Assembly (NCBI GenBank): GCA_016934825.1
Contig: JAFGSB010000160.1
Location: forward strand, 82,276-146,275
Reading direction: 5' to 3'
Length of the DNA stretch: 64,000 bases
DNA from: Candidatus Zhuqueibacterota bacterium
Lineage (GTDB): Bacteria; Zhuqueibacterota; Zhuqueibacteria; Residuimicrobiales; Krinioviventaceae
The notes beneath the pieces are model-generated. The model was not told where the DNA came from, ran no database searches, and saw nothing but the letters and a program-made list of their open reading frames with translations. Below are positions 54,263-63,023 of the stretch, piece after piece. The stretch's first letter is position 1. Each line of letters opens with the position of its first letter. The position numbers and the translations under genes were made by a program.

Positions 54263-56278
54263 TTATAAAATTGCTTTGGCCTTTTTCACTATTGCTTCAG
54301 CCGTAAAACCAAAATGTTCAAATACTTTTTTATACGGCCCGCTTTCACCAAACCGGTCGATTGTAATCGTATCGCCGTTGTCTCCGACCCATTCCTTCCA
54401 GCCGAATGAAACGCCGGCTTCTACGGCAAGGCGGGCTTTGACATCCGGCGGCAGGACGCTGTTTTGATATTCAATACTCTGTTCGCGTAACAATTCCCAG
54501 CACGGCATACTGACGACACGGGCATCGATGTTTTCTTTTGCCAGCATTTCCTGTGCCTCCAGGGCCAGATACACTTCCGAACCGGTGCCGATGAGAACCA
54601 CATCCGGTTTGTCTCCTTTTTCTTTGGATAGAACATAGGCGCCCTTTAATACGCCTTTGGCGCTGCCGAATGTTGTCTGATCGTATACCGGGATGTTCTG
54701 CCGTGTTAAAAGCAGCATTGTCGGACCATCCTTGCGAAGCATAGCCGCGCGCCAGGCATAACTAACTTCATTGGCATCGCCGGGACGAATAACGTGAACA
54801 TTCGGCATCAGCCGGAATGAAGCCATTTGTTCGACCGGCTGGTGGGTCGGGCCGTCTTCGCCGACGCCAATGGAATCATGCGTCATCACGTAAATGACCG
54901 GCAGTTTCATGATCGCCGCCAGCCGGATAGCGGGACGTGCGTAATCGGTAAATACGAAAAAGGTGCTGGTAAACGGACGAAGTCCGCCGTGCAGAATCAA
55001 TCCGTTTGCGGCGCCGCACATGCCGAATTCACGAACACCCCACGGAATATTCCTGTTGCCGAAATTTCCTTTGCCGAAATAACCTGAACTTTTCAGCAAT
55101 GTTTTGGTGGAGGGAGACAGATCTGCGCTGCCGCCGATAAGGTACGGCACTTTTTCCGCGATGGCGTTGATCACTTTACCCGAAATATTTCGTGTCGCGG
55201 CCGGGCCGTCTTCCGGTTTGAATTCCGGTACAAGAGAATCCCACCCGTCCGGGAGTTTGCCGGCGATCGCTTCTTTTAACTGTTTTGCCAGATGCGGATA
55301 TTCTTTTTCATAAGCGGTAAAATTTTCATTCCACTTTTTCTCTTCCGTTTTTCCTTTGTCGCCGAATTGTTTCATGTGCTCGTAGACCCGTCCGGGCACC
55401 AAAAATTTTTCGTCTTCGGGCCAGCCGTAGGCTTTTTTGGTCAGTTTGACCTCTTCTTCACCTAACGGCGCGCCGTGCGCCTTGGAAGTGTCCACCATAT
55501 TCGGCGATCCAAAACCGATATGTGACCGGATAATAATCAATGAAGGCTTGTCCGTTACTTTTTTGGCGTCGGCTATGGCTTTTGTTATGGCATCCGGATT
55601 GTTGGCGTTTTCGCCGATATTTATCACATGCCAGCCGTAACCCTCGAATCTTTTTTGCACGTTATCCGAATAAGCCAGGTCCGTTTTCCCCTCAATCGTG
55701 ATATGATTGTCATCATAAAACCACACGAGTTTGCCGAGTCCGAAATGACCCGCCAGCGACGCGGCTTCATGCGAAACGCCTTCCATTAAATCGCCGTCGC
55801 CGCACACCGCGTAGGTATAATGATCTATAATATTATATTTTTCTTTATTATATACCGAGGCCAGATGCGCCTCGGCAATGGCCATGCCGACCGAGTTTGA
55901 AATTCCCTGACCCAGCGGGCCGGTCGTGGTTTCAACTCCCGGAGTTAATCCGAATTCCGGGTGTCCCGGTGTTTTACTGCCCAGTTGGCGGAATTTTTTC
56001 AGCTCGTCAAGCGGCAGGTCATATCCGGCTATATGCAGAATGGAATAGATCAGCATGGACGCATGCCCGGCGGACAGGACAAACCTGTCCCGGTTAAACC
56101 AGTTGGGATTTTGCGGATTATAAGACAGATATTTGGTCCATAGGGTATAAACTAACGGGGCCAGGGCCATCGGTGTGCCCGGATGACCCGAATTTGCCTG
56201 CTGTACGCCGTCCATTGATAGGGTTCGAATCGTGTTTATACAAAGCTCATCAATCGACATTTGGTCAAGATTTTGCAT
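54263..56278 (-). CDS. tkt: Transketolase
   Basis: 671 residues from the ATG at 56278, preceded by AGAGG; an upstream in-frame ATG at 56320 lies before that site. The thiamine-diphosphate motif region ('GDGDLMEGVSHEAASLAGHF' and 'WFYDDNHITIEG') and the pyrimidine domain ('THDSIGVGEDGPTHQPVEQM') are intact. It interconverts C5/C7 and C3/C6 sugar phosphates in the non-oxidative pentose phosphate pathway. A miniature inverted-repeat element (56329-56496) begins 51 bases upstream of the start codon. Confidence 0.96.
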   Translation of the reverse strand: MQNLDQMSIDELCINTIRTLSMDGVQQANSGHPGTPMALAPLVYTLWTKYLSYNPQNPNWFNRDRFVLSAGHASMLIYSILHIAGYDLPLDELKKFRQLGSKTPGHPEFGLTPGVETTTGPLGQGISNSVGMAIAEAHLASVYNKEKYNIIDHYTYAVCGDGDLMEGVSHEAASLAGHFGLGKLVWFYDDNHITIEGKTDLAYSDNVQKRFEGYGWHVINIGENANNPDAITKAIADAKKVTDKPSLIIIRSHIGFGSPNMVDTSKAHGAPLGEEEVKLTKKAYGWPEDEKFLVPGRVYEHMKQFGDKGKTEEKKWNENFTAYEKEYPHLAKQLKEAIAGKLPDGWDSLVPEFKPEDGPAATRNISGKVINAIAEKVPYLIGGSADLSPSTKTLLKSSGYFGKGNFGNRNIPWGVREFGMCGAANGLILHGGLRPFTSTFFVFTDYARPAIRLAAIMKLPVIYVMTHDSIGVGEDGPTHQPVEQMASFRLMPNVHVIRPGDANEVSYAWRAAMLRKDGPTMLLLTRQNIPVYDQTTFGSAKGVLKGAYVLSKEKGDKPDVVLIGTGSEVYLALEAQEMLAKENIDARVVSMPCWELLREQSIEYQNSVLPPDVKARLAVEAGVSFGWKEWVGDNGDTITIDRFGESGPYKKVFEHFGFTAEAIVKKAKAIL

Positions 56279-56328
56279 ATGATCCTCTCTTTTTCTATTT
56301 CCCGATACAATTTTTTTCATATAAATAT

Positions 56329-56496
56329 CACTGGTTTCCGGTTAACGGACACCTCTGTGTGATCCGGCTTATTATTTCAATAAATTAATTATCACAATTT
56401 AATTATTACAAACAAACAAATAGTGATTTTATATCTGAATACTTGATAATATAATATGTCAAGGGTGTCGTGTCCGGGTTTAACCGGACTCTGGTG
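56329..56496. mobile_element. Miniature inverted-repeat element, copy C (168 bp)
   Basis: It starts CACTGGTTTCCGGTTAACGG, with TGATCCGGCTTA further in, and ends with GTGTCCGGGTTTAACCGGAC and CTCTGGTG. The two ends are imperfect inverted repeats. Flanking nonamers TATAAATAT (56320-56328) and TATAATTAT (56497-56505) agree at 8 of 9 positions, consistent with a 9-bp target duplication that has since gained one change. No reading frame inside. It lies in the divergent region between tkt and gpmI. Confidence 0.78.
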
Positions 56497-56568
56497 TATA
56501 ATTATATCAAATTATAAAAAAATTACCAAGAATCAAAGAATTTTAAGACGGATGTTATATAAAGCTCA

Positions 56569-56603
56569 GGCACCATCTTGTCCCTTGTGCGGACATCGGT
56601 GCC
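56569..56603. repeat. Two-step hairpin in the gpmI upstream region
   Basis: GGCACC/GGTGCC (56569-56574 with 56598-56603) encloses GTCC/GGAC (56580-56583 with 56591-56594), a compact 35-base double stem in otherwise AT-rich DNA, 130 bases before the gpmI start. There is no T run. The remaining bases from 56604 to 56733 show only A/T-rich sequence. A 62-codon frame over this hairpin is not credible. Confidence 0.4.
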
Positions 56604-56733
56604 GGGAAATAAACCGAAATATCACAATGTTGAATATATGTTAAATTAAACTTTTAAAAATAATAAATTATGGTTATATTTTTATTCTATAAATAAATTA
56701 TCCGCACGTTATTCAAAACATATAGAGGACAAG

Positions 56734-58362
56734 ATGACGTTAAAGTTGAACAGGAACGAAAAATTTTCAGGCCGTAAAGGGCCTTTATTATTGATTATTA
56801 TGGACGGAGTCGGACTTGGCAAGGAATATGAAGGGAATGCCGTATACATGGCAAAGACGCCGGTCCTGGATAAATTGTTAGCGGGCAAACTGGTTACAAA
56901 ATTAAAGGCGCACGGTCCGGCCGTGGGTTTGCCCTCCGATGACGATATGGGCAACAGCGAGGTGGGGCACAACGCGATCGGCGCGGGTCGGATATTCGCG
57001 CAGGGCGCCAAACTGGTTGAAAATTCAATTCAATCCGGCGAAATTTTTAAATCACAGACCTGGCAAAAGATACTGGAGCGCGGTAAAAAAGGCGGCGCGG
57101 TGCATTTTATCGGCCTGCTGTCCGACGGAAATGTGCATTCGCATATCAATCATTTGTTTGCGTTGATCCGGAATTGCGCCGAGAACGGCATTCGTAAAGT
57201 ACGAGTTCATCCTTTGCTGGACGGACGCGATGTCGGCGAACGTTCCGCGTTGGATTACATCATTCCGACCCAGGAGCTTTTGGATAAAATTTCAAAAGAA
57301 AAGACTTTCGATTACAAAATCGCGTCCGGCGGCGGCCGTATGGTGACAACGATGGACCGCTACAACGCCGACTGGGACGTGGTCAAACGCGGCTGGGACG
57401 CGCATGTTCACGGCATCGGCAGAAAATTCAAATCCGCGGCGGAAGCCGTACAGACATATTATGATGAGGATCCCAAGAGCACCGATCAGTATCTTGGCCA
57501 GTTTGTGATCGTCGACGATAACGGTCAACCCGTCGGTAAAATTTCGGACGGCGACAGCGTATTGAATTTTAATTTCCGCGGCGACCGGGCCATAGAAATT
57601 TCCCGCGCTTTTGACGAAAAAGGCCTGGACACCTTTGAACGCGGCGAAATCCCCGATGTCTTTTACGCCGGGATGATGGAGTATGACGGCGATTTGCATA
57701 TCCCGAAAAACTATGTCGTCGAACCGCCGAAAATCGACCGCACCATGTCGGAATATTTATGCGCGGAAAAAGTGCCCATGTTCGCCATTTCCGAGACCCA
57801 GAAATTCGGCCATGTGACCTACTTTTGGAACGGCAACCGTTCCGGGTATATCGACAAATCGCTGGAAACCTATGTCGAAATTCCGTCCGACCGAATCGAG
57901 TTCGACAAGGCGCCGAAAATGAAAGCGCTGGAAATTACCGATAAATCCATCGAGTTGTTAAAATCGGGCAAATACAAATTCGGGCGCATCAATTTTGCCA
58001 ACGGCGATATGGTCGGTCATACCGGCGTAATGGAGGCCGCCATCATTGCCATGCAAACAGTGGACGAATGCGTGGGCCGGCTGCTCGAAGTCGTGAAGGA
58101 ACTGGACGGAATCGCCGTCGTCACCGCGGACCACGGCAACTCGGACGAAATGTTCACCGAAAAAAACGGCATCAGGACTCCGAAAACCGCGCACACCCTG
58201 AATCCGGTGCCGTTTATTATTTACGATCCGTCATACAACGGTGAGTACCAGATGGCGGACGTGAAGAATGCCGGGCTGGGTAATATTGCGGCGACATTAT
58301 TGAACCTGCTGGGCTTTGAAAAAGTTAAAGATTATGACGATTCTTTAATTTCGTTTAAATAA
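56734..58362 (+). CDS. gpmI: 2,3-bisphosphoglycerate-independent phosphoglycerate mutase
   Basis: 542 residues, full length. The alkaline-phosphatase-fold motif 'LLLIIMDGVGLG' carries the first metal ligand (D24), and the phospho-Ser is S75 in 'DDMGNSEVGHN'. Further ligands are in 'FANGDMVGHTGV' and 'VTADHGNSDEM'. It interconverts 3- and 2-phosphoglycerate in glycolysis with Mn. AGAGGA precedes the ATG. The gene is visibly more GC-rich than the upstream DNA. A strong hairpin (58372-58412) follows. Confidence 0.95.
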   Translation: MTLKLNRNEKFSGRKGPLLLIIMDGVGLGKEYEGNAVYMAKTPVLDKLLAGKLVTKLKAHGPAVGLPSDDDMGNSEVGHNAIGAGRIFAQGAKLVENSIQSGEIFKSQTWQKILERGKKGGAVHFIGLLSDGNVHSHINHLFALIRNCAENGIRKVRVHPLLDGRDVGERSALDYIIPTQELLDKISKEKTFDYKIASGGGRMVTTMDRYNADWDVVKRGWDAHVHGIGRKFKSAAEAVQTYYDEDPKSTDQYLGQFVIVDDNGQPVGKISDGDSVLNFNFRGDRAIEISRAFDEKGLDTFERGEIPDVFYAGMMEYDGDLHIPKNYVVEPPKIDRTMSEYLCAEKVPMFAISETQKFGHVTYFWNGNRSGYIDKSLETYVEIPSDRIEFDKAPKMKALEITDKSIELLKSGKYKFGRINFANGDMVGHTGVMEAAIIAMQTVDECVGRLLEVVKELDGIAVVTADHGNSDEMFTEKNGIRTPKTAHTLNPVPFIIYDPSYNGEYQMADVKNAGLGNIAATLLNLLGFEKVKDYDDSLISFK

Positions 58363-58371
58363 ACTGGATAA

Positions 58372-58425
58372 ACACCCCCGGTAAGTCCCTGTGTCGCGGG
58401 AACCGGGGGTGTGGTTTCGGGTTTT
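58372..58425 (+). terminator. Strong hairpin between gpmI and the archease gene
   Basis: A perfect 11-bp GC-rich inverted repeat (58372-58382 with 58402-58412) is followed by GGTTTCGGGTTTTT. It ends a few bases before the archease start at 58430, so it probably terminates most gpmI transcripts or sets down the level of the archease-rtcB unit. Confidence 0.7.
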
Positions 58426-58429
58426 TATC

Positions 58430-58846
58430 ATGAAAAATGTAACGTTTTTAGATCATACCGCCGATACGGGAATTCTCGTCCGCGCGGATTCCCTGGAAGC
58501 CCTGTTTTCCACCTCCGCGGGCGCCATGTTCCACATCATCTGTCCACGGAAAAACCATAACAAAACCATCAACCACAGCATATCGATAACCGCTCCGGAT
58601 ATTGAGCAATTACTGGTCGACTGGCTGTCCGAGCTCAATTTTCTGTTTCAGACAAAGCAGTTTCTATTGTCCGATATACCGAAGATCAAAATTGATTATT
58701 TGTCCCTGTGGGCGCAGGTCAGCGGCGAAAGAGTCGATTTCGGTGTACATGATATTCACGTGGAAATAAAGGCGGTGACGTATCACAAACTCTATGTCAG
58801 AAAAATAAATCATCACTGGGGGGCGCAAATTATATTTGATATTTAA
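58430..58846 (+). CDS. Archease
   Basis: 138 residues from the ATG at 58430. 'VTFLDHTADTGILVRADSL' is the archease N-terminal signature (conserved His and Asp), with 'LLVDWLSELNFLFQTKQFLL' in the middle and the metal-binding Asp at the very C-terminus (FDI). Archease is the protein cofactor that lets RtcB turn over repeatedly by speeding its guanylylation. The rtcB gene begins nine bases after its stop, the classical arrangement. An in-frame start at 58391 lies within the upstream hairpin and is rejected. Confidence 0.93.
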   Translation: MKNVTFLDHTADTGILVRADSLEALFSTSAGAMFHIICPRKNHNKTINHSISITAPDIEQLLVDWLSELNFLFQTKQFLLSDIPKIKIDYLSLWAQVSGERVDFGVHDIHVEIKAVTYHKLYVRKINHHWGAQIIFDI

Positions 58847-58855
58847 AGAGTTGTT

Positions 58856-60295
58856 ATGAAAGAAAATTTAATCAAAATAAATGATTTCCTGTACGAGATC
58901 CCGAAAACGGGGAAAATGAAAGTCCCTGCCCGTATTTACGCGACGGAGAACATGCTGGCGGACATATTGAGCGACAACGCTCCGGAACAGGCTAAGAATG
59001 TCGCCTGCCTGCCGGGGATCGTCGGTTATTCATTCGCCATGCCGGATATGCACTGGGGTTACGGTTTTCCCATCGGCGGGGTGGCCGCGTTCGACATGGA
59101 CGACGGCGTCATTTCGCCCGGCGGCGTGGGATACGACATTAACTGCGGTGTGCGGCTGCTGCGCACCGATTTGTCTCGTAAGGACGTTCAGGGCAAAATA
59201 ACCCATATCGTGGACGCTTTGTTCGCCAGCATTCCCAGCGGCGTCGGCTCAACCGGACCGGTCAGGCTGTCCGCCGCCGACGAGAAAAAAGTATTGACGG
59301 AAGGTGCGCACTGGGCGGTGGCGAACGGTTACGGCGACAGAGAGGACCTGGACAAGATCGAGGAGACCGGCCGGATGCCGGGCGCGGTCCCGGACTATGT
59401 CAGCGACCACGCGCTCAAACGCGGCAAGGCGCAGTTGGGCACGCTGGGCTCCGGCAACCATTTTGTCGAAGTGGGATATGTGGAACAGGTGTTTGACGAA
59501 AAGATCGCGGCGCGGCTGGGACTGTTCAAAAACCAGGTGACGGTGATCGTGCATACCGGTTCGCGGGGACTGGGTCACCAGATCTGCGACGATTTTATCA
59601 AAGTCATGCTGGGGGCGGCGGACAAATACGGCATTTATCTGCCGGACCGGCAGTTGTGTTGCGCGCCGGTCAGGTCGCCGGAGGGGCAGCGTTACCTGGG
59701 AGCCATGGCCGCCGGCGTGAACTTTGCCTTTTGCAACCGCCAGCTCATCACCCACTGGACGCGCGAGGCGTTTATGCGGGCGCTGTGCGCGGGCCCGAAA
59801 ACCGTGAATATGCGCGTGGTTTACGAAGTGGCGCACAATATCGCCAAAATCGAGGAGCACAAAGTCAACGGCAAAAACAAAAAATTGTGTGTGCACCGCA
59901 AGGGCGCGACGCGGGCGTTCGGGCCGGGCCATCCCGCGGTGCCGGAATCGTACCGGGACATCGGCCAGCCGGTGCTCATCCCCGGCGACATGGGACGCTA
60001 CTCGTATGTGCTGGTCGGCACCGAGAACGCCATGCGCGAGACCTTCGGTTCCACCTGTCACGGCGCGGGCCGTGTGCTGAGCCGTAAAAAAGCCTTAAAG
60101 AGAGCGCAGGGCCGCTCGTTGTACAGGGAACTGCTGGACAAAGGTATTTACGTCAAAGCCTCCTCCAAAGCCACCATGGCGGAGGAAATGCCGGAGGCGT
60201 ATAAAAACGTTTCCAATGTTGTGGACGCCGTCGCCGGGGCGGGGATATCCAAAATCGTGGCGCGGTTAAAGCCGATGGGGGTGATTAAGGGGTAG
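58856..60295 (+). CDS. rtcB: RNA-splicing ligase RtcB
   Basis: 479 residues, the long form as in archaea. The metal-binding Cys is in 'GGVGYDINCGVR' (about 93-100), with 'LGSGNHFVEV' and 'HTGSRGLGHQI' supplying His ligands, and the guanylylated His is H402 in 'STCHGAGRVLS'. It joins RNA 2',3'-cyclic-phosphate or 3'-phosphate ends to 5'-OH ends using GTP, for tRNA or RNA repair. It is translationally adjacent to archease. It is the most GC-rich gene of the window, in sharp contrast to the AT-rich genes after 60.5 kb. Confidence 0.96.
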   Translation: MKENLIKINDFLYEIPKTGKMKVPARIYATENMLADILSDNAPEQAKNVACLPGIVGYSFAMPDMHWGYGFPIGGVAAFDMDDGVISPGGVGYDINCGVRLLRTDLSRKDVQGKITHIVDALFASIPSGVGSTGPVRLSAADEKKVLTEGAHWAVANGYGDREDLDKIEETGRMPGAVPDYVSDHALKRGKAQLGTLGSGNHFVEVGYVEQVFDEKIAARLGLFKNQVTVIVHTGSRGLGHQICDDFIKVMLGAADKYGIYLPDRQLCCAPVRSPEGQRYLGAMAAGVNFAFCNRQLITHWTREAFMRALCAGPKTVNMRVVYEVAHNIAKIEEHKVNGKNKKLCVHRKGATRAFGPGHPAVPESYRDIGQPVLIPGDMGRYSYVLVGTENAMRETFGSTCHGAGRVLSRKKALKRAQGRSLYRELLDKGIYVKASSKATMAEEMPEAYKNVSNVVDAVAGAGISKIVARLKPMGVIKG

Positions 60296-60310
60296 GAACT
60301 TTGGATTGAT

Positions 60311-60339
60311 GTGTAGTCCACTTTTAAAGTGGACTACAC
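60311..60339. repeat. 29-bp perfect palindrome after rtcB
   Basis: Two perfect 14-base arms (GTGTAGTCCACTTT and its complement) flank a single central T. It lies 15 bases after the rtcB stop, at the boundary between the GC-rich rtcB gene and the AT-rich island. As RNA it would be a very stable stem but has no T run on either side. It could be a terminator of unusual type, a recombination or excision scar, or a protein binding site. Confidence 0.55.
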
Positions 60340-60376
60340 GTAAAAACACCTCGTTTTTCAATTCCAGAGTAGGAAC

Positions 60377-60415
60377 GGTATTGTCAGGGAATCTCTGATT
60401 CCCGTTTGGTATTGT
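60377..60415. repeat. Hairpin bracketed by direct repeats at the island edge
   Basis: GGGAATC/GATTCCC (60387-60393 with 60397-60403) form a perfect stem with a TCT loop. The octamer GGTATTGT stands on both sides of it (60377 onwards and 60408 onwards). Together with the palindrome at 60311 this makes a concentrated repeat block at the transition to the AT-rich genes. Nothing else is seen between 60340 and 60508. Confidence 0.4.
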
Positions 60416-60508
60416 AGATTGTTTATTTGATTTTAATTGATTCCCAAATAAGAGATTTGATCCAATCGGGTTCTTAATTAAGAGATAGGGAAAAAGAATT
60501 AAATCGAA

Positions 60509-61627
60509 TCACTTTGTAAGAATTATATCAATTTCACCAGTATTTTTTGTCGAGTTGCCACATATTTCTGTTTGGGTTTTTTTATTAAAAGGACTCTCAG
60601 ATATTTTTGTTTTATGTTCTGGAAAATATTTTTGAAGAATAGTAAGAGTTGTATTAAAAGTGAAATCTCTTTTATCGGTTCGAACATAAATGGTGCTTTT
60701 TTTATCCATCAAGAATGAACAATTATAAAAGACACTATCTAAAAGATTATAATATGTTTCTTTTGACACAAAACGTCCTTTATATTTTTCTTTTGTTGCT
60801 TTTGGTATAACTGGGCCTCCAAGTAACCACAACCGCAACCATTGATCAGCGTAATAGTCAGTTACAGAACAATATGGTGGTGAAGTTAAAAGAAGAGAAA
60901 ATTTAATATTTGCGGTTTTTGCCCTTTCGACAATATCAACCAATTTAAGGGTACAATCACCAAATAAAATCTTGCTATCAAAAACTTCAGGTTTACCTTT
61001 TTCATATCTCCAATTTAATTTTTTTATAATAAATTCCGCTGGATTGATTTTTGGTGGTTTTTCAAGATTATTTCTTTTCCACCATTCAATTGAATAATTT
61101 ATACCTAATGCCCTTGTCATTTTCATTTGATTTGACAAACCTTCTCCTAATCTCCCATGCAAATAAACTAATAAAACAGACATTAAGGTTGCATCTACAT
61201 TATTTCTCTTCCAATCTAAATGTCTACGTGCGGCTAGTAAAAATTTTAAAACTTCATCACAATAACACATTCTATAAAAATTTGGCAACTCGGTGATAGT
61301 TTTATTAAAATAATTTTTTATATAATATATTTCCAGAAGACGATCTATAACATCTTTTTTATCAGCTGGACATAATTTTACAGATCCATATAGCCAACCG
61401 ACAGGATTAATTTCAATGCCTAAACTATGTCTGCCTAATACACCCCCAGCATATATACTGGAACCCCGACCAGCAAAAGGATCAATAATAAAGTCACCAG
61501 CTTTTGAATAATTTTCGATTACGCCAAAAGCAAATTCAACAGGAAACATGGCATAATATGGGCCGAATCTTGCCCAACGAGATTCAGCAGTTTTAAAACC
61601 TTTTAATATTTTAGCTGTTTGAATCAT
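60509..61627 (-). CDS. Adenine/cytosine-N DNA methyltransferase
   Basis: 372 residues from the ATG at 61627; an in-frame ATG at 61666 would overlap nurA by 38 bases. Motif I for SAM binding is 'DPFAGRGSSIYAG' (from residue 49), and the catalytic motif is 'TSPPY' at about 248-252, so it belongs to the N4-cytosine/N6-adenine class with motif I before motif IV. About 200 residues between them would hold the target-recognition region. It modifies DNA, presumably to mark self. No restriction endonuclease of a standard type is adjacent; instead it is downstream of nurA and herA on the same strand. Confidence 0.82.
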   Translation of the reverse strand: MIQTAKILKGFKTAESRWARFGPYYAMFPVEFAFGVIENYSKAGDFIIDPFAGRGSSIYAGGVLGRHSLGIEINPVGWLYGSVKLCPADKKDVIDRLLEIYYIKNYFNKTITELPNFYRMCYCDEVLKFLLAARRHLDWKRNNVDATLMSVLLVYLHGRLGEGLSNQMKMTRALGINYSIEWWKRNNLEKPPKINPAEFIIKKLNWRYEKGKPEVFDSKILFGDCTLKLVDIVERAKTANIKFSLLLTSPPYCSVTDYYADQWLRLWLLGGPVIPKATKEKYKGRFVSKETYYNLLDSVFYNCSFLMDKKSTIYVRTDKRDFTFNTTLTILQKYFPEHKTKISESPFNKKTQTEICGNSTKNTGEIDIILTK

Positions 61628-61628
61628 G

Positions 61629-63011
61629 TTATAATGATTTTTCCTTAATTTCCCTTGCAATATCATCGAAAATTCTCTTACCTAAGTTTAAAGGTATTGC
61701 CGCTTCAGCATGAGCTGAAACTAGAGGAGAGACAGAATTAGGATATCTACTGGAAACTAGCTCGTTTAATAAATTCATTAAATCATTCAATCTTGGAAAT
61801 TGATCTGGTGATGCTGTAGATATATCTTGTTGGTATTCATTGAAAAAAGCTAACACGGGTACAATACGATAACCCGTATTTGTTTTGTAAAATAGTTTTC
61901 TTCCAAAATATGTATCTTGACCATATGGCTTTTTACTATCTGAAAAGATAATGTTATTTTTTATATAAAAATCAGTCAATAAAAAAGCTGTTTGTATTGG
62001 AAATTTATCGGTCGACCCATCAGCTTGAGTATCGATTTCTTCAAAATGATTATAAAAGGTACCTGATTTTTCTACACCAAACAATAATAAATTTTTTTTA
62101 GTATAATTTTTTTGTAGCTCATTTATTCTTCTTAATTCTGTTATAATAGATTTATTCATCCAAGACCATGTACTAAAACAAGCAAGTGGGCCATCTAGGA
62201 TAAATACAACTCTATCCATAATGTTTAGCCAGCCTTTTTTTTCAAATGATCTTAAAATATGAATTAACCACAATTTTTCAAGCATCTGCATTATTTGTCC
62301 ATACATTTCACCGTTTGTTCCGCCCGGATTAAACAACTCATGTAAACGCATTGCGTCTGTTGAATATAACATTTCACTGGAAGTGTCAGATTTATATGGT
62401 CCAAAACCATAAGTCATATCTTCATCAACGTCATCAATAGGGCTTTTGGGTTTTCGCCTTTCTCCAATTTTATGATCACCATCAAGTTTAATCTGAAATA
62501 AGTGTTCATATGTATCAAGTAATGTTTCACCTTCTTCAAATACTCGTGTATTCTTCAATTCTTCAAATAATGCTTTTCGCATTGAAGCTTTTGCGGTTTT
62601 TTCCCCCTTAATAATAACATTGCATCCTGGAATCACAGTGTCAATTGTAGAAGCTTTCTCTGTTTCACGGAATTTTTTGGGGTCAATAAATTCAAATTTA
62701 GCATAATCCCTTACATCCTTTTCAATTATTAATACTGCAGATATTGTTATATAACCAAATTCTGCACCAGGGAAACCATTTTCGGCTTTTGCGGTATGAT
62801 AACTTCCATCTATTGCAATAATATAATCAGGTGTAAAACCACTATTCGATAAATCATTTATATTTATAAGGTTTTTTTTAATAAATTTATTATTTTCACC
62901 ATTATCCTTTTGATGTCTTATTATTAATTTATCCTGTAGTTTTTGTACCTTAGGACTATCTAAAATCCTTCTTAACGGCTCATAGCTTGCGAATTCTTTT
63001 TCAAAACCCAT
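61629..63011 (-). CDS. nurA: NurA-family nuclease
   Basis: 460 residues. The NurA catalytic landmarks are 'IIAIDGSYHTAKAE' (D68 in the DGS motif), 'VVFILDGPLACFS' in the middle, and the C-terminal 'SAHAEAAIPLNLGKRIFDDI' helix. NurA is a 5'-3' exonuclease and endonuclease that works inside the HerA hexamer. The herA-like gene is 12 bases upstream on the same strand, which confirms the pairing. It is visibly AT-rich, unlike the rtcB region. Its stop is one base before the methyltransferase ATG, so all three genes form one operon. Confidence 0.85.
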   Translation of the reverse strand: MGFEKEFASYEPLRRILDSPKVQKLQDKLIIRHQKDNGENNKFIKKNLININDLSNSGFTPDYIIAIDGSYHTAKAENGFPGAEFGYITISAVLIIEKDVRDYAKFEFIDPKKFRETEKASTIDTVIPGCNVIIKGEKTAKASMRKALFEELKNTRVFEEGETLLDTYEHLFQIKLDGDHKIGERRKPKSPIDDVDEDMTYGFGPYKSDTSSEMLYSTDAMRLHELFNPGGTNGEMYGQIMQMLEKLWLIHILRSFEKKGWLNIMDRVVFILDGPLACFSTWSWMNKSIITELRRINELQKNYTKKNLLLFGVEKSGTFYNHFEEIDTQADGSTDKFPIQTAFLLTDFYIKNNIIFSDSKKPYGQDTYFGRKLFYKTNTGYRIVPVLAFFNEYQQDISTASPDQFPRLNDLMNLLNELVSSRYPNSVSPLVSAHAEAAIPLNLGKRIFDDIAREIKEKSL

Positions 63012-63023
63012 AATTGACCCATA

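Noticed and set aside
56456..56644. Small frame with a CPLCGHRC zinc-finger-like sequence
   Set aside because: It starts inside the MITE right end, and the Cys cluster comes from the hairpin sequence at 56569-56603. No ribosome binding site.
59249..60061. 270-codon minus-strand frame inside rtcB
   Set aside because: It lies antisense to a fully conserved rtcB. High GC suppresses stop codons on the opposite strand, and the protein is His/Arg-rich without family features.
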